Below are positions 5,668 through 5,694 of a DNA stretch of 5,694 nucleotides, in pieces. The notes beneath the pieces are model-generated. The model did no database searches, was not told the origin of the DNA, and saw nothing but the letters and a program-made list of their open reading frames with translations. The translations under genes were made by a program, and so were the position numbers. Each line of letters opens with the position of its first letter. Position 1 is the first letter of the stretch. The stretch is from NCBI GenBank assembly GCA_900546735.1, contig URDW01000129.1:1-5694 (forward strand), given 5' to 3'. This stretch comes from an uncultured Oscillospiraceae bacterium (GTDB lineage Bacteria; Bacillota; Clostridia; Oscillospirales; Acutalibacteraceae).

Positions 5668-5694
5668 CTGTCTCTTATACACATCTCCGAGCCC
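5668..5694 (-). other. Nextera Read 2 adapter, reverse complement (not genomic)
   Basis: These 27 bases begin with the Tn5 mosaic end CTGTCTCTTATACACATCT (5668-5686) and continue with CCGAGCCC. They are the exact reverse complement of 22-48. The lactate dehydrogenase frame is cut at this junction. Genomic sequence ends at 5667. Confidence 0.98.

Noticed and set aside
22..5694. Composite transposon bounded by 27-bp inverted repeats.
   Set aside because: The repeats are Nextera adapter sequence with the engineered Tn5 mosaic end, preceded by P7 and index bases. No transposase is encoded, and the flanking genes are simply truncated.

Overview
The genomic insert (positions 49-5667) looks like a piece of an anaerobic Firmicute chromosome, most likely class Clostridia and perhaps an Oscillospiraceae/Ruminococcaceae-like gut organism. 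The reasons are GC-rich coding DNA with AT-rich promoter DNA, strong AGGAGG-type ribosome binding sites, a Rex repressor with the clostridial-style recognition segment (RHDFNCFGGFG), a TepA-type ClpP relative, and the ~390-residue isocitrate dehydrogenase type with an N-terminal extension. The placement is inference from protein character, not from a search. Both ends (1-48 and 5668-5694) are Illumina Nextera/Tn5 sequencing adapter, not genome. Together they imitate a 27-bp terminal inverted repeat and should be trimmed.

Layout: 49-364 (minus) is the N-terminal part of tepA, cut off by the contig end. 365-601 is a compact divergent promoter region. It has a minus-strand promoter for tepA, a plus-strand sigma-A promoter (TTGACA-17-TAAAAT) for the operon, and an 18-bp near-palindrome that fits the Rex operator and covers the plus-strand -35 box. 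602-5103 (plus) is a tight four-gene operon: aconitase, isocitrate dehydrogenase, rex and a 225-residue protein of unknown function. Gaps are 27, 15 and 2 bases. 5115-5154 is a strong hairpin with A- and T-tracts on its two sides, able to terminate transcription on both strands. 5162-5667 (minus) is the C-terminal half of an L-lactate dehydrogenase converging on the operon, cut off by the other contig end.

Taken together, aconitase and isocitrate dehydrogenase form the oxidative half-TCA route from citrate to 2-oxoglutarate, which in anaerobes mainly feeds glutamate synthesis. The NADH/NAD+ sensor Rex is co-transcribed with them and probably binds their shared promoter, giving autoregulation and redox control of this branch. 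The neighbouring lactate dehydrogenase is a classic NADH sink and a common Rex target, although its promoter lies outside the window. The most interesting points are the predicted Rex operator on the operon that carries rex, the unknown cysteine-rich and possibly beta-propeller protein translationally coupled to rex, and the unusual cofactor-site region of the isocitrate dehydrogenase. No mobile element, CRISPR array, tRNA or rRNA is seen.
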